DNA from: Cephalotrichum gorgonifer
Lineage: Eukaryota; Ascomycota; Sordariomycetes; Microascales; Microascaceae
NCBI GenBank assembly: GCA_900312665.1
Contig: ONZQ02000004.1
Span: 186,001-250,000, forward strand
Reading direction: 5' to 3'
Length of the DNA stretch: 64,000 nucleotides
Made by a program: the position numbers and the translations under genes. Every line of letters begins with the position of its first letter. Within the stretch, counting starts at the first letter, position 1. Positions 54,764 to 64,000 of the stretch are shown piece after piece. Under the pieces are notes generated by a model. That model saw only the letters and a list, made by a program, of their open reading frames with translations. It was not told where the DNA came from and made no database searches.

Positions 54764-56164
54764 TTAGTGAGGGACCGAGCCAGCAGGCAAGATCGCCGTG
54801 TAGTCACTATGCCTCTGACTCTCGATCTCCTTTAGCCAGTCTAGGACCTGCCGTTCCGCCGCCTCCTTCGCCGCCACCTTCGTTAGGATCTCGTTTACGA
54901 CACCGAGGCCCTTGGGGACATCCTCGGTGAAGGGTTCTGGGAAGATGGGGTGAACATCGTAGTGGTATTCGAGCGTCTCGTGCTGGGATTTTTTTCTTGT
55001 CAGGCATCCCTCTGGGAAGTAATATGTGAATCAGGGGGACGAGGTGGTCAGAAGGGGGAAAAGGGGGGGAGGACGTACAGGCGTCACGACGAATCTGGGG
55101 GGCGTCAGCTTCAGCGCCTTACATAGTGCGGTGATCTGCTTACCGGGCTCCGGCTCGTCCATACTCTCCCGCCCCGCCTTCTCACGCGCGGATCTTTGCG
55201 CCGCGAGGACGTCGCTCTCGGAGCCGGAGGGACCTGCCGACGCGTCCGCGTCGCTCTGCGGTGCGAGTCTTACGCCGTTGCTATCATCGAAATCCTCGTA
55301 CTCCCCGGTGTTACCCCTCGCCAGACCACCCAGTCGAAGGGCAGAGGGCGTAGGGGTGGAAGGGGTGGGAGGGGTGCGGGCCATAAAATTCTGCCGAGGG
55401 CTGGAGAGGACTTCCTGTGTGTAGCGCATGGCGCACATTGAGGCATACTGCTTCGCATCCTGGAGGCGTGAAGAGATACGCATTATCAGGGGACATGGTA
55501 CTGAAGAGCAAGTTGAAGAGAAAAAGGGAAAGAAAAAAAAGGGGGGGGGGGGGTGGGGTTATTCACCTTCTTGTTAGAAAAGCATGGCGCCTCCCCCTTG
55601 AGGAAGCCGTATTCGCTGTTGGGGAAGCTCCCGTCTTCATAGGAGAGGGTACAGAAACCCGCCCACTTCTTAGGCATCTTTGGCCCGACGTCGTGTTCGA
55701 CGAAGGAGAACTCTGCTGGCGGCCGGTTTCTTGACTGAGTGTAATCTATAGCCCCCGCCGCATTCCGTTAGCCGCAGACGCGTCCTTGTATCATCATTTC
55801 TTCTCCCAGTCCTAGTCCTAGTTCCTCTAGTTCTTCTAGAAGAAAAGGGCTTTAACAGGTAGAAGGCTCCTTGGATAGTTGGTTGGAACAGGGTGCTCTA
55901 TAACGCACGGGTTAACCTCGACACCCAGTCGCCCCGCTCGAACTCGGGATCGATATCCGGGCCACTAGAGGACCTAGGCGGGGTAGCCGGGGCGGCGCGC
56001 GGCGGCGACGGCTCCAACCCGGGCGCTACCGGGACGGCCCCGGGGACCAGGGTGTTGATCGCGTGGCGCTGAGCGGCCGTCAGCTGGGCAGGCCCCCCCG
56101 ACCGGAGCTCGGCGGTTTCCTTCTCGTTTATCCACAGACGGAGGGCGGTCCATGTGCTGTTCAT
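54764..56164 (-). CDS. Double-stranded-RNA-binding-domain (dsRBD) protein
   Basis: Four exons, 56164-55909, 55745-55567, 55459-55079 and 54982-54764, give 344 residues. The dsRBD is split over exons 1-3: WVSRLTHYTQSRNRPPAEFSFVE (helix 1 and loop), KKWAGFCTLSYEDGSF (beta strands) and SNKKDAKQYASMCAMRYTQ (the KK-A-K helix that contacts RNA), about residues 80-160. Exon 4 encodes a second conserved patch (LEYHYDVHPIFPEPFTEDVP and EILTKVAAKEAAERQVLDWL) with a KKxAxE-like helix. Exon 4 could also start 24 nt earlier (phase kept), adding eight residues. I know this as a conserved fungal dsRBD family without catalytic domain; a role in RNA silencing or RNA processing is possible but not shown. Intron 2 contains a C/T tract of about 40 bases. 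Confidence 0.85.
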
Positions 56165-57340
56165 CGTGTTCAGTGCGGTGGATGACCGTGCGCGTGAAGA
56201 CTGTTCGTGTCCGGGTGGTACTGTAGTGTAGATAATAAGGAGACAGAGATATCCAATATGATGTGTGGTATGAAATGAATGGATTGCCGATGGATGGTGG
56301 ATGAGAAGGTGATGAGAATGGGAATGGAAATGTTGGAGGGTTTTTATGTACTCGCAATGAAGCACTGGAGCATGTAGAATCGCTTGCGTCGCGAACGACG
56401 TAAGTGCCCCAAATCCATTGGGCAAAAACACTAATTGCGCCGACTTTGAAGAGTTGAACTCACGCTCTGCGTACTTGTACCTCATATCATCAGTACTACT
56501 ACATACTACTTCTCGCCTCTCTCTCTCTCTCTGATCCCGAGTGTTATAACCCGGCCCGGGAATCTATTTCAGCCTACCAAGGTACAGTACTTGCGATACA
56601 AAGTCGGGCTTCTGAGCCATCCATCTACTTGCACAAGTGTACTTTGGAGATGCATATTGGCTATCAGTAGTAACAGGATACCTACGACGACGCCAATCGT
56701 CCGCGAGGGATCTGCTGGGCCTCCCGCTGGGCCTCGGCCCACCCTCATTGGCTGTAACTGGAAAGACAGGAGGCTGCCGGGCTGCCCACGGTCTGTCTGA
56801 CCAACGGACACTTCGGATCCAGGCAGATGTGTGGGATAGTGAGCGGAGAAGTGCACTTATTGCGTGTCAGTGCCACCCCCTGCCGCGGGAGCCGAATTCA
56901 TCACAGCTCTACTATTGGCTTGACGCTCTCGAAGCTCCAGCAGATAGTCCATTGGCTCTGGAGTGCCAATGCTTCCCCCCTCCCAAGGTAGCGCGTTCGA
57001 ACGATAACAGGACGTAGGAGAGAGCAGAACCAAAATCGCATGGGGGATTATCACCATACGACGGACGACTTATACAAGTATGCCTCCGAGATACTTAATA
57101 TTGTATAAGCTAAACCAGACGCCCCGCTATACACTCACCTCGTGGCCAAAAAACCGACATCTCATCCCTTGATTCTTGCACATCCAAGGCTCGCGTTCCA
57201 CAATACCACCGCCCCCGCCCCCGCCCCCGCCTGCAGGTCGACCCGGGAATAAGCGGCACGAGTCACTTCCGGGTCGCAGTGCAGCCGCCAAGAGTGCATT
57301 AACTCCCGATGGCCGGCCATGCTCCCAGTATCCGTGCTGC
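56165..57340. other. Intergenic region
   Basis: Lies upstream of the dsRBD gene and downstream of EFG1. Contains a CT microsatellite at about 56517-56532 and a CCCCCG hexamer repeat at 57208-57230, followed directly by CCTGCAGGTCGAC. No gene seen. Confidence 0.5.
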
Positions 57341-58328
57341 CTACTCGAAGAAGCCTCCGTCGCTTTCGTCACCTGCCGCGTCGCCCTTGGACTCCGCCTC
57401 CGCCGCCTCCCTTGCCGCCTTCCTCTCGAACCTCAGCTCGCGCTTCTTTTCCTTCTTCGCCTGCCTCTCCTTCTCCTTCTCCTGCCTGTCCTTCTGCTTC
57501 TGGAAGGGCGACCCCTCCTCGTGCTTGTTGTCCCGGAGCTTACGCGGGACCACGCCGCCCTGGGGATTCCGCTCGCGCAGGTTCTCCAGCGCCGCCTCGC
57601 CCGCCGCCATGGCCTCCTCCACCTCCTTCCACACGGGGGGCCTCTCCGTATTCAGCGCGGACATGGCGCCGTTGACGTCCCGGGGGTATAGGCTGATGTA
57701 AGGCTCTAGGTAGGGGTAGTTGCGCGTGTAACAGAGGTCGACCTCCGCCTTGTGGATCTGCGACTGGAAATCCTCCTTCTCCTTGTCGTCGGCGTCAGCG
57801 TCGGCGTCGGCGGACTCCACGGCCTTGCGCCGGAGTTGCTTGAGCAGGCGCTCGGCTTTCCGCCGCTCTGTTTTCTCCGCGTCAGTCTCCTGTTTTTTTA
57901 TCCGCTCGAGGAGGGAGTCGCAACGGAGGGGGCCCCGACCGGGCTGGCGACCAGGGGCGAGGGAATACCGGGATAGGATGTAACTCACCGAAGAACCGCA
58001 CCATGTGGTACTTCGAAATCATGTCCCTCCTCTTCTTCCGCAGCGTTATCTCTGCGATCACCGACTTGTGCGTTGCCAGCTCCCGCTGGAGATCTGCCGT
58101 GACGTTCGGCGGTAGCGCCTCCCCCGTCTTAAACCGCCGCTCTATAGTCCTCACGCGCTTCTTCAGAGAATTAATCGACTCGGCCTTCTTCGACTTCTTC
58201 GATTTGGGCGCGGACTTCTTCTCGAATCGCTTTCGTTTCGTCGGGTTCGAGGACGACTCCCCGTTGTGTGGGTGTGAGTCCTCGCCGGTGGCGCCGTCCA
58301 CCTCGGAGATGGGTCGCTTGGAGGGCAT
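57341..58328 (-). CDS. EFG1: rRNA-processing protein EFG1
   Basis: Two exons, 58328-57989 and 57867-57341, give 288 residues. The nucleolar factor acts in 18S rRNA maturation (cleavage of the 5' external spacer). Family features: a Lys-rich N-terminus (KRKRFEKKSAPKSKKSKK), the conserved block SINSLKKRVRTIERRF, AITEITLRKKRRD-type helix (VIAEITLRKKRRDMISKYH), and MVRFFERRKAERLLKQLRR across the splice junction. Then EVDLCYTRNYPYLEPYISLYP and a Lys/Glu-rich coiled tail ending SDGGFFE. The acceptor is AAAACAG at 57868 with CTGAC branch; the nearer candidate acceptors put the frame out. It is divergent from SEA4 (about 660 bases between starts). Confidence 0.94.
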
Positions 58329-58986
58329 CGTGTCTCTATATATGAGCTTCCGGACGGCGAGAAAAGAAAAACGAACGCCTAGCGCTGAAATGGCGGAGGG
58401 TATTCTAATTCTTCCGATTGACACCTCCGAGTCTTTCTTTGGCGGGGTGCTGGTTCCTGGGTCCCTTCGTTTTAGAGCCTGGAAATTTATTTTTGGCGTG
58501 CACGTGATGATAGCACCTATCGATAATGATAAGTGTGTGATAAGCTGGATAAGCTCTCAGCTCCTTAATGAGCTTACTCACTCTGGAACTCACACTTGTA
58601 AGTGCTTGCTACTTCAGTAGGCTTCATTGTGGCCTCCCCGCCTGCCGGACATAGCAGACCCTCGCCTTTCTGTACCATCGACACCGACAACAACACCTGT
58701 GGGAGCGGCGACAAAGAGGTATCTCACCATCTACTTGATGACCTCATGACCTTGTCTGGTCTGATGGAGCCACATCTGGGTGCCCCGCTCATGTCATGAC
58801 CTTCCGCGGTTCATCTCCTCTCGGTCTTGGTCTTGGTCTCATCTAAAACCGCAAGAAGTAGTCTCCCTTCCAGCCGGCTCTCGACTCGGCACTACAGCAG
58901 CTATCTTTTTGCTCTGTACCAGGTGCTAGTTAAACAACACAACCTTGTCTCATATATCCCGACCGAGAAACACCTCCTTCACCTCA
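58329..58986. other. Divergent promoter region of EFG1 and SEA4
   Basis: 658 bases between the two start codons. A short frame at 58003-58620 (plus) overlaps it but is a shadow of EFG1. No motif stands out. Confidence 0.55.
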
Positions 58987-61900
58987 ATGGATCGTCCCGA
59001 GCCGGGACTCGTAAAGTGGTCGCCAAACGCCGACCACGATAACTTCCTCCATGTCAACCTCCAGCACCGTGTGGTCCAGCTCTACAAGCCTACGGGCTAT
59101 GCTAGACACGGTCGCTTCGACTTCGAGAAGCTATCCAAGCACGATGACTTCCCTCCTCTCACCACCTTCGACTGGTCGCCCACAGCCCCGGGCCTCTTGG
59201 CCGTTGGCACGGGCACGGGCGTTGTCAATCTGTTGCGGATAGACGACAATTCCAATGCCTACAGCGAGCTTGGTCTCAAGATGACGCGTACCTGCCAGGC
59301 CGTCGCCTTCAGCACCCAGGGTCTCCTTGCCGTCGGCCTGGACCGTGTTCGTATGGACCAGTGCCTCCATATATGGGATGTGAACCGATTGTCGTCCTTG
59401 GGCCAGTCATTATCCGGCTTCCCTCAGGACACCTCTTCCTTTGCCGAGTCGGTCACTCGCTTGGAGCCTAGCGTCTCGGTGTCGAGCATCAAGTTCTTTG
59501 AGGATAACCCACAGACCCTGGTCGTTGGCATCAAGAGCCAGGGGCTCCGTATTCACGATCTACGTGGTGAGTTTTAGATACTTATATCGACGAGCGAAGG
59601 GCCAATTCATAACTGACTCGCTCGCAGAACCCGGGAGTGTGATCAGTTTCCAAACGAAGTGTAACAATAATCTCTCAATCGACTACGCAGACCAGAATTA
59701 CTTTGCCTCTTCGGCCCTTGATCAACCCGGTGTCATGATTTGGGATCGCCGCGCAACCTCACGCCCTGTGTGCTCCCCGTCCTATCTGCAGGCCGTGGAT
59801 GACGATGACGTGCCGTGGGGCGGTGCTCTGCAGCTGGACCGAGCCATTGAGATGGATCCCCAGCCAACCAAGGGTGACAGCAAGCATTCCTTCGTGCGGT
59901 CGTTGCGGTATTGCCGTGACCAGCGTGGCCTTTTGGCCGTCTTGTCTCGTACGGGCCAACTCAAGGTGATGCAGACGAACAAGGAGTTGGCCGGCCGCAG
60001 CAGCGCCGAGGTTGAAAATAGCCCGGACCTCGTGGGAGTTTACAAGTCTTACGAGATGGATGTTCAATACGCATCCCCCACGAGGAAGCACGATCGTATA
60101 GTTTCCTTCGATTGGGTCACTCTAGCATCTCCTGTGTTGAACCCCCGGATGCTTGTCCTCCGAGCCAACGGCGCATTTGACATCCTAGAAATACCCTCGT
60201 ATACGTCCGATTCTCTATTCAAGCTGACAGCATGGCAGGCCCCGCATCGAGGTCTTCAAGGTCAGTCGGATCATTCCCCTACCCCTGCCCTTACCCCTCC
60301 TGTAATCCAAGCTGACGCGCTCTGAGTAGAAGGAGGACCGTATATAGACCTAATGCGTTTCGAGCCCTCTCAGGTTCCTGAAATGCTCGGACCGATCTTC
60401 GTCCAACAGGCGCTGGCCGATATCCCAGTCTTTGGGCCTGACCAAGTAGACTTGAGATCCATCGTGGAGAGGGCTAGCACGGCGTCCGTCCCCTCAACGG
60501 GCTTGGTGGAAGACCTCAATGCGATGGACAAACCACTCCCAGAGGCATTCTCGAATGCCTCGACTACTGCCGAAAAGCTGCGGGCGTTACGAGCTTACGT
60601 CAAAGACGGAAAACCCAGCCCGAAGCCGTTGGACGGCGTGACTGAGTCGCTGGGAGATATGTCGCTCTCGGCTCTCGGGCCGCCAACGAACCGTGAACTT
60701 CACGACGAGTTGCTTTCAACCCTGATCGAAGCGAGCGGGCTACCCAGAGAGGCTAGAGTTGTTACCGACCACGTCATGCTTCTTCGGGCAAAGGAGAAGT
60801 ATCTATTCGATACCGCGATAAATACGACTGTTGTTGAGGATGACCCGTGGCTAAAATATCTCTGGCATTGGATCGGCGGTAAGTCGGTTCCTCGCGAAAT
60901 TATTATTCCAACAATATCCAACTAACCCTTGGGTCTAGATGCCGAGACCGCCAATGACGAGGGTGGAATGATGGCGCATCCGCTGGATCTAAGCTACCTC
61001 GGGGTATCCACAGTATGGACGAACGATCTTGGTACGAGGGCTGCCTTTCCCTGCAAACTTTCATCCACAGATGTACTGACACGCCAGTAGGTAAAAAGCC
61101 ATCAAGAAGACTTGCTGACGGGGTTCCTCGCCCGGGAGCCTCGATCTGGGAGAGCAGCATCAGTTCCATCTGCAAGAAGCGCGGGCTCCCCGAGTTCGAG
61201 GGAGTGGAAACGAAGAAGCCATGGCACAGACAGCTTTGTCTGGACATCTGCACGTGGGGAATGTATGAAGAGGGCGAGAATGGCAACCTGCTTGAGCCTT
61301 CGCCCGAGTTCCCGACAACGGTGCATACAATGGCCACAGCTAAGGCGCTTTTCAAGGGGAACACGAAGCAGGCGATACGCATCCTAAAAGCAGCCAGTGG
61401 GAAGCACCCCGAGCTGCTCTTCGTGTCCCTAGCACTGCAGCTCGTCGGGCGTGGTGATCACGCGCTGGCAAAGGAGCACCTCGACTTTGACGAGGCGGTA
61501 GCGTCCAAGACGGATCCCTACCTCCGTGCGATCTCATCGCTCATCGCCACGGGCGACTGGGCCGCCATCGCGAACCAGAAGTCCCTTCCTCTCCCGGACA
61601 GAGCATACGTGGCAGTCCGGAACCTCACAGACGACCAGCTCACCGCGTGGCTTGCGGAAGAGGTAGACACGGCGGTCGCGGGCGGCGACATAGAGGCCAT
61701 CGTCCTCACGGGCATCACGGAGCGGATGGTGGACGTGTTCGCGAAGTTCATCGAGAAGTTCAACGACTTCCAGACCGCCACGCTCGTTATGTCCATCTGT
61801 GCGCCGCGCTATGTGGACGACTACCGGTGCCTCGCCTGGCGCAACGGCTACAGGGCCTACCTCCAGCGCCACAAGGCCTTCCTCGAGCGCACCAAGTTCG

Positions 61901-62373
61901 AGGTCGAGAGCACCAAGAGGAGCAAGAGGGGTGGCCGCCCCACCATCAAGCCCCCCTCGCGGCAGATCGCGCTCCGGTGCGTGTACTGCGACGCGGAGAC
62001 GAGCCTCGACCGCCTGGACGGGTCGTCCCCCGGCGCCGCCCCCGACCAGCAGAAGCACAGCCAGCAGCAGCGGAACCCGCTGATGATGACCAGCGTCAAC
62101 GCGGGCGTGAGCTGCCCGAACTGCGGGCGCCACCTCCCGCGCTGCGTCGTCTGCCTCGAGGTGGTCGGCGTGCCGCGCTCGGACAGGCCCGAGGCGAGCC
62201 CCGACGCCGAGGTGAAGCTCGCGGCGAGGTTCCCCACGTTCTGTCTCAAGTGCGAGCATGTGCTGCACCTGGACCACGCGAGGCTGTGGTTTGCAAGGCA
62301 CGCGGAGTGCCCAGTGCCGGAGTGTAGGTGTAGGTGTAACTTCCGAGCGAATCCCGAGTTGAGTTATCGGTAG
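58987..62373 (+). CDS. SEA4: SEA4/MIOS, WD-repeat subunit of the SEA (GATOR2) complex
   Basis: Five exons, 58987-59566, 59628-60260, 60330-60878, 60939-61031 and 61091-62373, give 1045 residues; every intron is phase 1 and restores the frame. Residues about 1-400 form WD-type repeats (VKWSPNADHDNFLHVN, FDWSPTAPGLLAVGTGTGVV, CLHIWDVNRL, YFASSALDQPGVMIWDRR). The middle (about 620-900) is alpha-solenoid (ALFKGNTKQAIRILKAAS). The C-terminus has the paired zinc sites of this family: CVYC at residue 915, then CPNCGRHLPRCVVC and FCLKCEHVLHLDHARLWF, ending CPVPECRCRC. SEA4/MIOS sits on the vacuole and promotes TORC1 activity in response to amino acids. The stop codon lies 30 bases before the 52-N gap and is part of the duplicated sequence around it. 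Confidence 0.95.
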
Positions 62374-62403
62374 TATGAGAGATGGGAGGGGGGAGAAAGG
62401 GAC
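62374..62403. repeat. Left copy of contig-end repeat (62357-62403)
   Basis: The 47-base sequence 62357-62403, which includes the last codons and stop of SEA4, recurs after the gap at 62456-62503 with one extra base (GAGAGAT versus GAGAGAGT). Listed from the first non-coding base. Confidence 0.9.
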
Positions 62404-62455
62404 NNNNNNNNNNNNNNNNNNNNNNNNNNNNNNNNNNNNNNNNNNNNNNNNNNNN
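62404..62455. other. Assembly gap (52 N), probably spurious
   Basis: The short N-run is bracketed by near-identical 47/48-base sequences, so the two contigs probably overlap and the real gap is negative. See Findings. Confidence 0.95.
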
Positions 62456-62503
62456 AGTTGAGTTATCGGTAGTATGAGAGAGTGGGAGGGGGGAGAAAGG
62501 GAC
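62456..62503. repeat. Right copy of contig-end repeat
   Basis: Near-identical to 62357-62403 with a single extra G. It contains the same SEA4 codons for Leu-Ser-Tyr-Arg and the stop. Confidence 0.9.
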
Positions 62504-63104
62504 AGGGGAAAGGGGGGAGAGGTTTATATCCGAGGTAGGGTGGACGGTTGGGATAGTTCATATGAGCGAGAAGGGGAGAAGAGTAAGGTGGCCAGTGTAT
62601 ATCTGAGCGGGCGGAAGGGCGTAGTGATGGTATACCTATCTATATTCAAGCTTATGAGTGAGGGTTTTTGTTTCTTTTTACAATTGCGGAATCCAGGAAG
62701 ACTATATTCAAGTCTCGAAAGCGCTAATATCACTCTCCTCGTCCTCCCCTTTCCATCGACTCGTGGGACCCGTAAAACCGTCTACCTAAAAACTCCGGGA
62801 AAAAAACAGGCCTTCCACCTTCCCTAAAGGAAAATGCCATTCTTCGATTCCCATGCAGATAAATCATCCTCCGCTTCCCCCTTCTGAAAAAACAATATAA
62901 CCCCAGTAAGATGGACGCCCCCTTCTAAGATGTAAACCTTTATGAAGAAAAAAATGAAGAAGCACGCCCCGAATAAACTCCGCATTTGAATCTCTACCAT
63001 CTCCATACTCTCCCGGTTCAAAACAACTCACTCTCGTCCACAACGTGATGTGGACTCCCCGCCCCGCCCCGAGTCTTGATTCCGATACCGACTCCGGGGA
63101 CTAC
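62504..63104. other. Convergent 3' intergenic region
   Basis: 3' region of SEA4 (plus) and the PAS kinase (minus), G-rich at 62500-62525 and T/A-rich at 62800-63000. No gene. Confidence 0.55.
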
Positions 63105-64000
63105 TCAGTCCTCCCCGGCAAGCCAAGGGTGATTCAGGACCTGCTCGATAGTATACCTCTCTTCCACGTTCCTTTCCAGCATACACCGCACGAGGTCGAT
63201 GCTCTCCTCGGACATGACAAACGGCACGCGGAGGTCGCGGTCCATGATCTCATCGATGCTGTAGAAGGGGTTCTCCTTGTAGATGATGGTGTAGAGGAGG
63301 ATGCCCAGCGCCCAGACGTCCTGCTCCTTGCCTTTGTAGGGCTTGCCGGCTAGGACCTCAGGGGCGGCGTAGTCTGACGTGTCGTTAGTTAGCTTCCTAA
63401 CAAGGTGGGAGAGGGGGGTAGTGGTAAGTGCTGGGATTAGAAAAGGCGGGGAGGGAAAGACGGGTAAGAGTGAAGAAAGGAGAAGGGGAGGAAGGGCTTA
63501 CCAATCGTCCCGACAAACACTTGGAAAGGCCCACTCTTGATGTATGCCGCGCTCCCAAAGTCAATCAGCTTGATGTGTCCCTCGCCATCCAATATCACGT
63601 TCTCGTCCTTGATGTCCCGGTGGACGACGAGAGCGCTCGTGTGGAGGTGGTGCACCGCCCTCACCACCTGGACGAATATGCTCCGGCACTCGACCTCTTC
63701 CATGGTCGTCCTCAGCTCGATGTAGTCGAACAGATCCATCCCGGGCAGGCCGTGCGGGACCATTTCGATGTAGTAGTTCGTGTCGTCCTCGAAGAAGGCC
63801 TCCATCTCCACGATGTTGGGGTGCCTCAGCTCCGGACGCCGGAGGTACTCGAGCACGTGGATCTCCAGCGGCACCGTGCCCAGCCGCCGGTCTCGCGTCC
63901 ACGTGTCGACGAGGATTCGTCGCTTCGTCACGTACTTGAGCACCACCTTCGTCCCCGTTGATTTGTACCGCGCCAGCTTAACCTGTCCGTACGCCCCCTG
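63105..64000 (-). CDS. PAS-kinase-type serine/threonine kinase (Psk1/2, PASK-like), C-terminal part
   Basis: Two exons are visible, 64000-63502 (open to the edge) and 63373-63105, giving about 255 residues of the kinase domain and its end. All key elements are there: glycine loop (GAYGQVKL), catalytic Lys in VVLKYV, alphaC Glu (LEIHVLEYL), VHRDIKDEN, IDFGSAAY and the activation segment FVGTI-DYAAPEVLAGKPY. The pattern DLFDYIELR, HRDIKDENV and EQDVWALGILLYTIIYKENPFYSIDEI is what I know from fungal PAS kinases, which regulate glycogen, glucose partitioning and translation. PAS domains would lie outside the window. The intron at 63374-63501 splits the codon for Asp in GTIDYAAPE, and its minus-strand sequence is CT-rich. 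Confidence 0.92.

Noticed and set aside
57868..57920. EFG1 exon 2 starting at the first GAG or CAG acceptor
   Set aside because: These acceptors put the frame out of phase; AAAACAG at 57868 restores the conserved FFERRKAERLLKQL segment.
61534..62327. Long frames on both strands over the end of SEA4
   Set aside because: They overlap conserved zinc-site coding sequence in other frames; only the SEA4 frame shows conserved motifs.

Overview
This 64-kb window is nuclear DNA of a filamentous ascomycete (Pezizomycotina). The genes carry short spliceosomal introns (mostly 50-120 nt, GTRNGT donors, CTRAC branch sites, YAG acceptors). Intergenic DNA is CT-rich upstream of start codons. Several genes belong to fungal families: a DUF6594 membrane protein, a fungal HNH-nuclease protein, a PAS kinase, HUT1, EFG1 and SEA4. 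There are no operons, CRISPR arrays or bacterial signals. I found no convincing tRNA or rRNA gene. The sequence contains two assembly gaps, one of 813 N and one of 52 N.

Layout. 0-9 kb: the N-terminal part of a TPR-type protein (minus, cut by the left edge), 6-phosphogluconolactonase (plus), a conserved fungal protein of unknown function (minus) and a poly-Q protein with a C-terminal Cys cluster (minus). 9-13 kb: empty intergenic DNA. 13-18 kb: a DHA2/vacuolar-type MFS transporter (plus) tail to tail with a TBC1D5-like Rab-GAP (minus, six exons). 18-23.4 kb: an AT-richer accessory-looking block holding a divergent pair, an unrecognised basic protein (minus) and a DUF6594 protein (plus). 23.9-25.8 kb: an aftiphilin/Laa2-like AP-1 accessory protein (plus). 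26-29 kb: mostly regulatory or UTR sequence and one possible gene relic. 29.2-30.4 kb: a triple-KH RNA-binding protein (plus). 32.2-33.7 kb: HUT1 nucleotide-sugar transporter (plus). 34.6-37.1 kb: a large dual-specificity phosphatase (minus). 37.1-46.8 kb: almost 10 kb with no gene, containing the 813-N gap. 46.8-50.7 kb: an 1185-residue Ser/Thr-rich fungal protein (plus). 51.8-52.9 kb: tRNA 2'-phosphotransferase (plus). 53.0-54.0 kb: HNH-domain protein (minus). 54.8-56.2 kb: dsRBD protein (minus). 57.3-58.3 kb: EFG1 (minus), divergent from SEA4/MIOS (plus, 59.0-62.4 kb). 63.1-64.0 kb: C-terminal half of a PAS kinase (minus, cut by the right edge).

The genes are independent transcription units. 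Themes that recur are nutrient and signal control (SEA4 of the SEA/GATOR2 complex, PAS kinase, MAPK-type phosphatase, vacuolar-type transporter), endosome/Golgi traffic (TBC1D5-like GAP, AP-1 accessory protein, HUT1) and RNA metabolism (KH protein, Tpt1, dsRBD protein, EFG1). Exon joins were derived by hand from splice signals and reading-frame continuity. In every multi-exon model the summed exon lengths are divisible by three (the PAS kinase model is partial).

The most unusual signals are a dispersed GTAC-centred hexamer family concentrated in gene-free DNA, a direct repeat flanking the 52-N gap that looks like an unjoined contig overlap, an AT-rich accessory block at 18-23 kb, and long poly-C tracts inside several introns.
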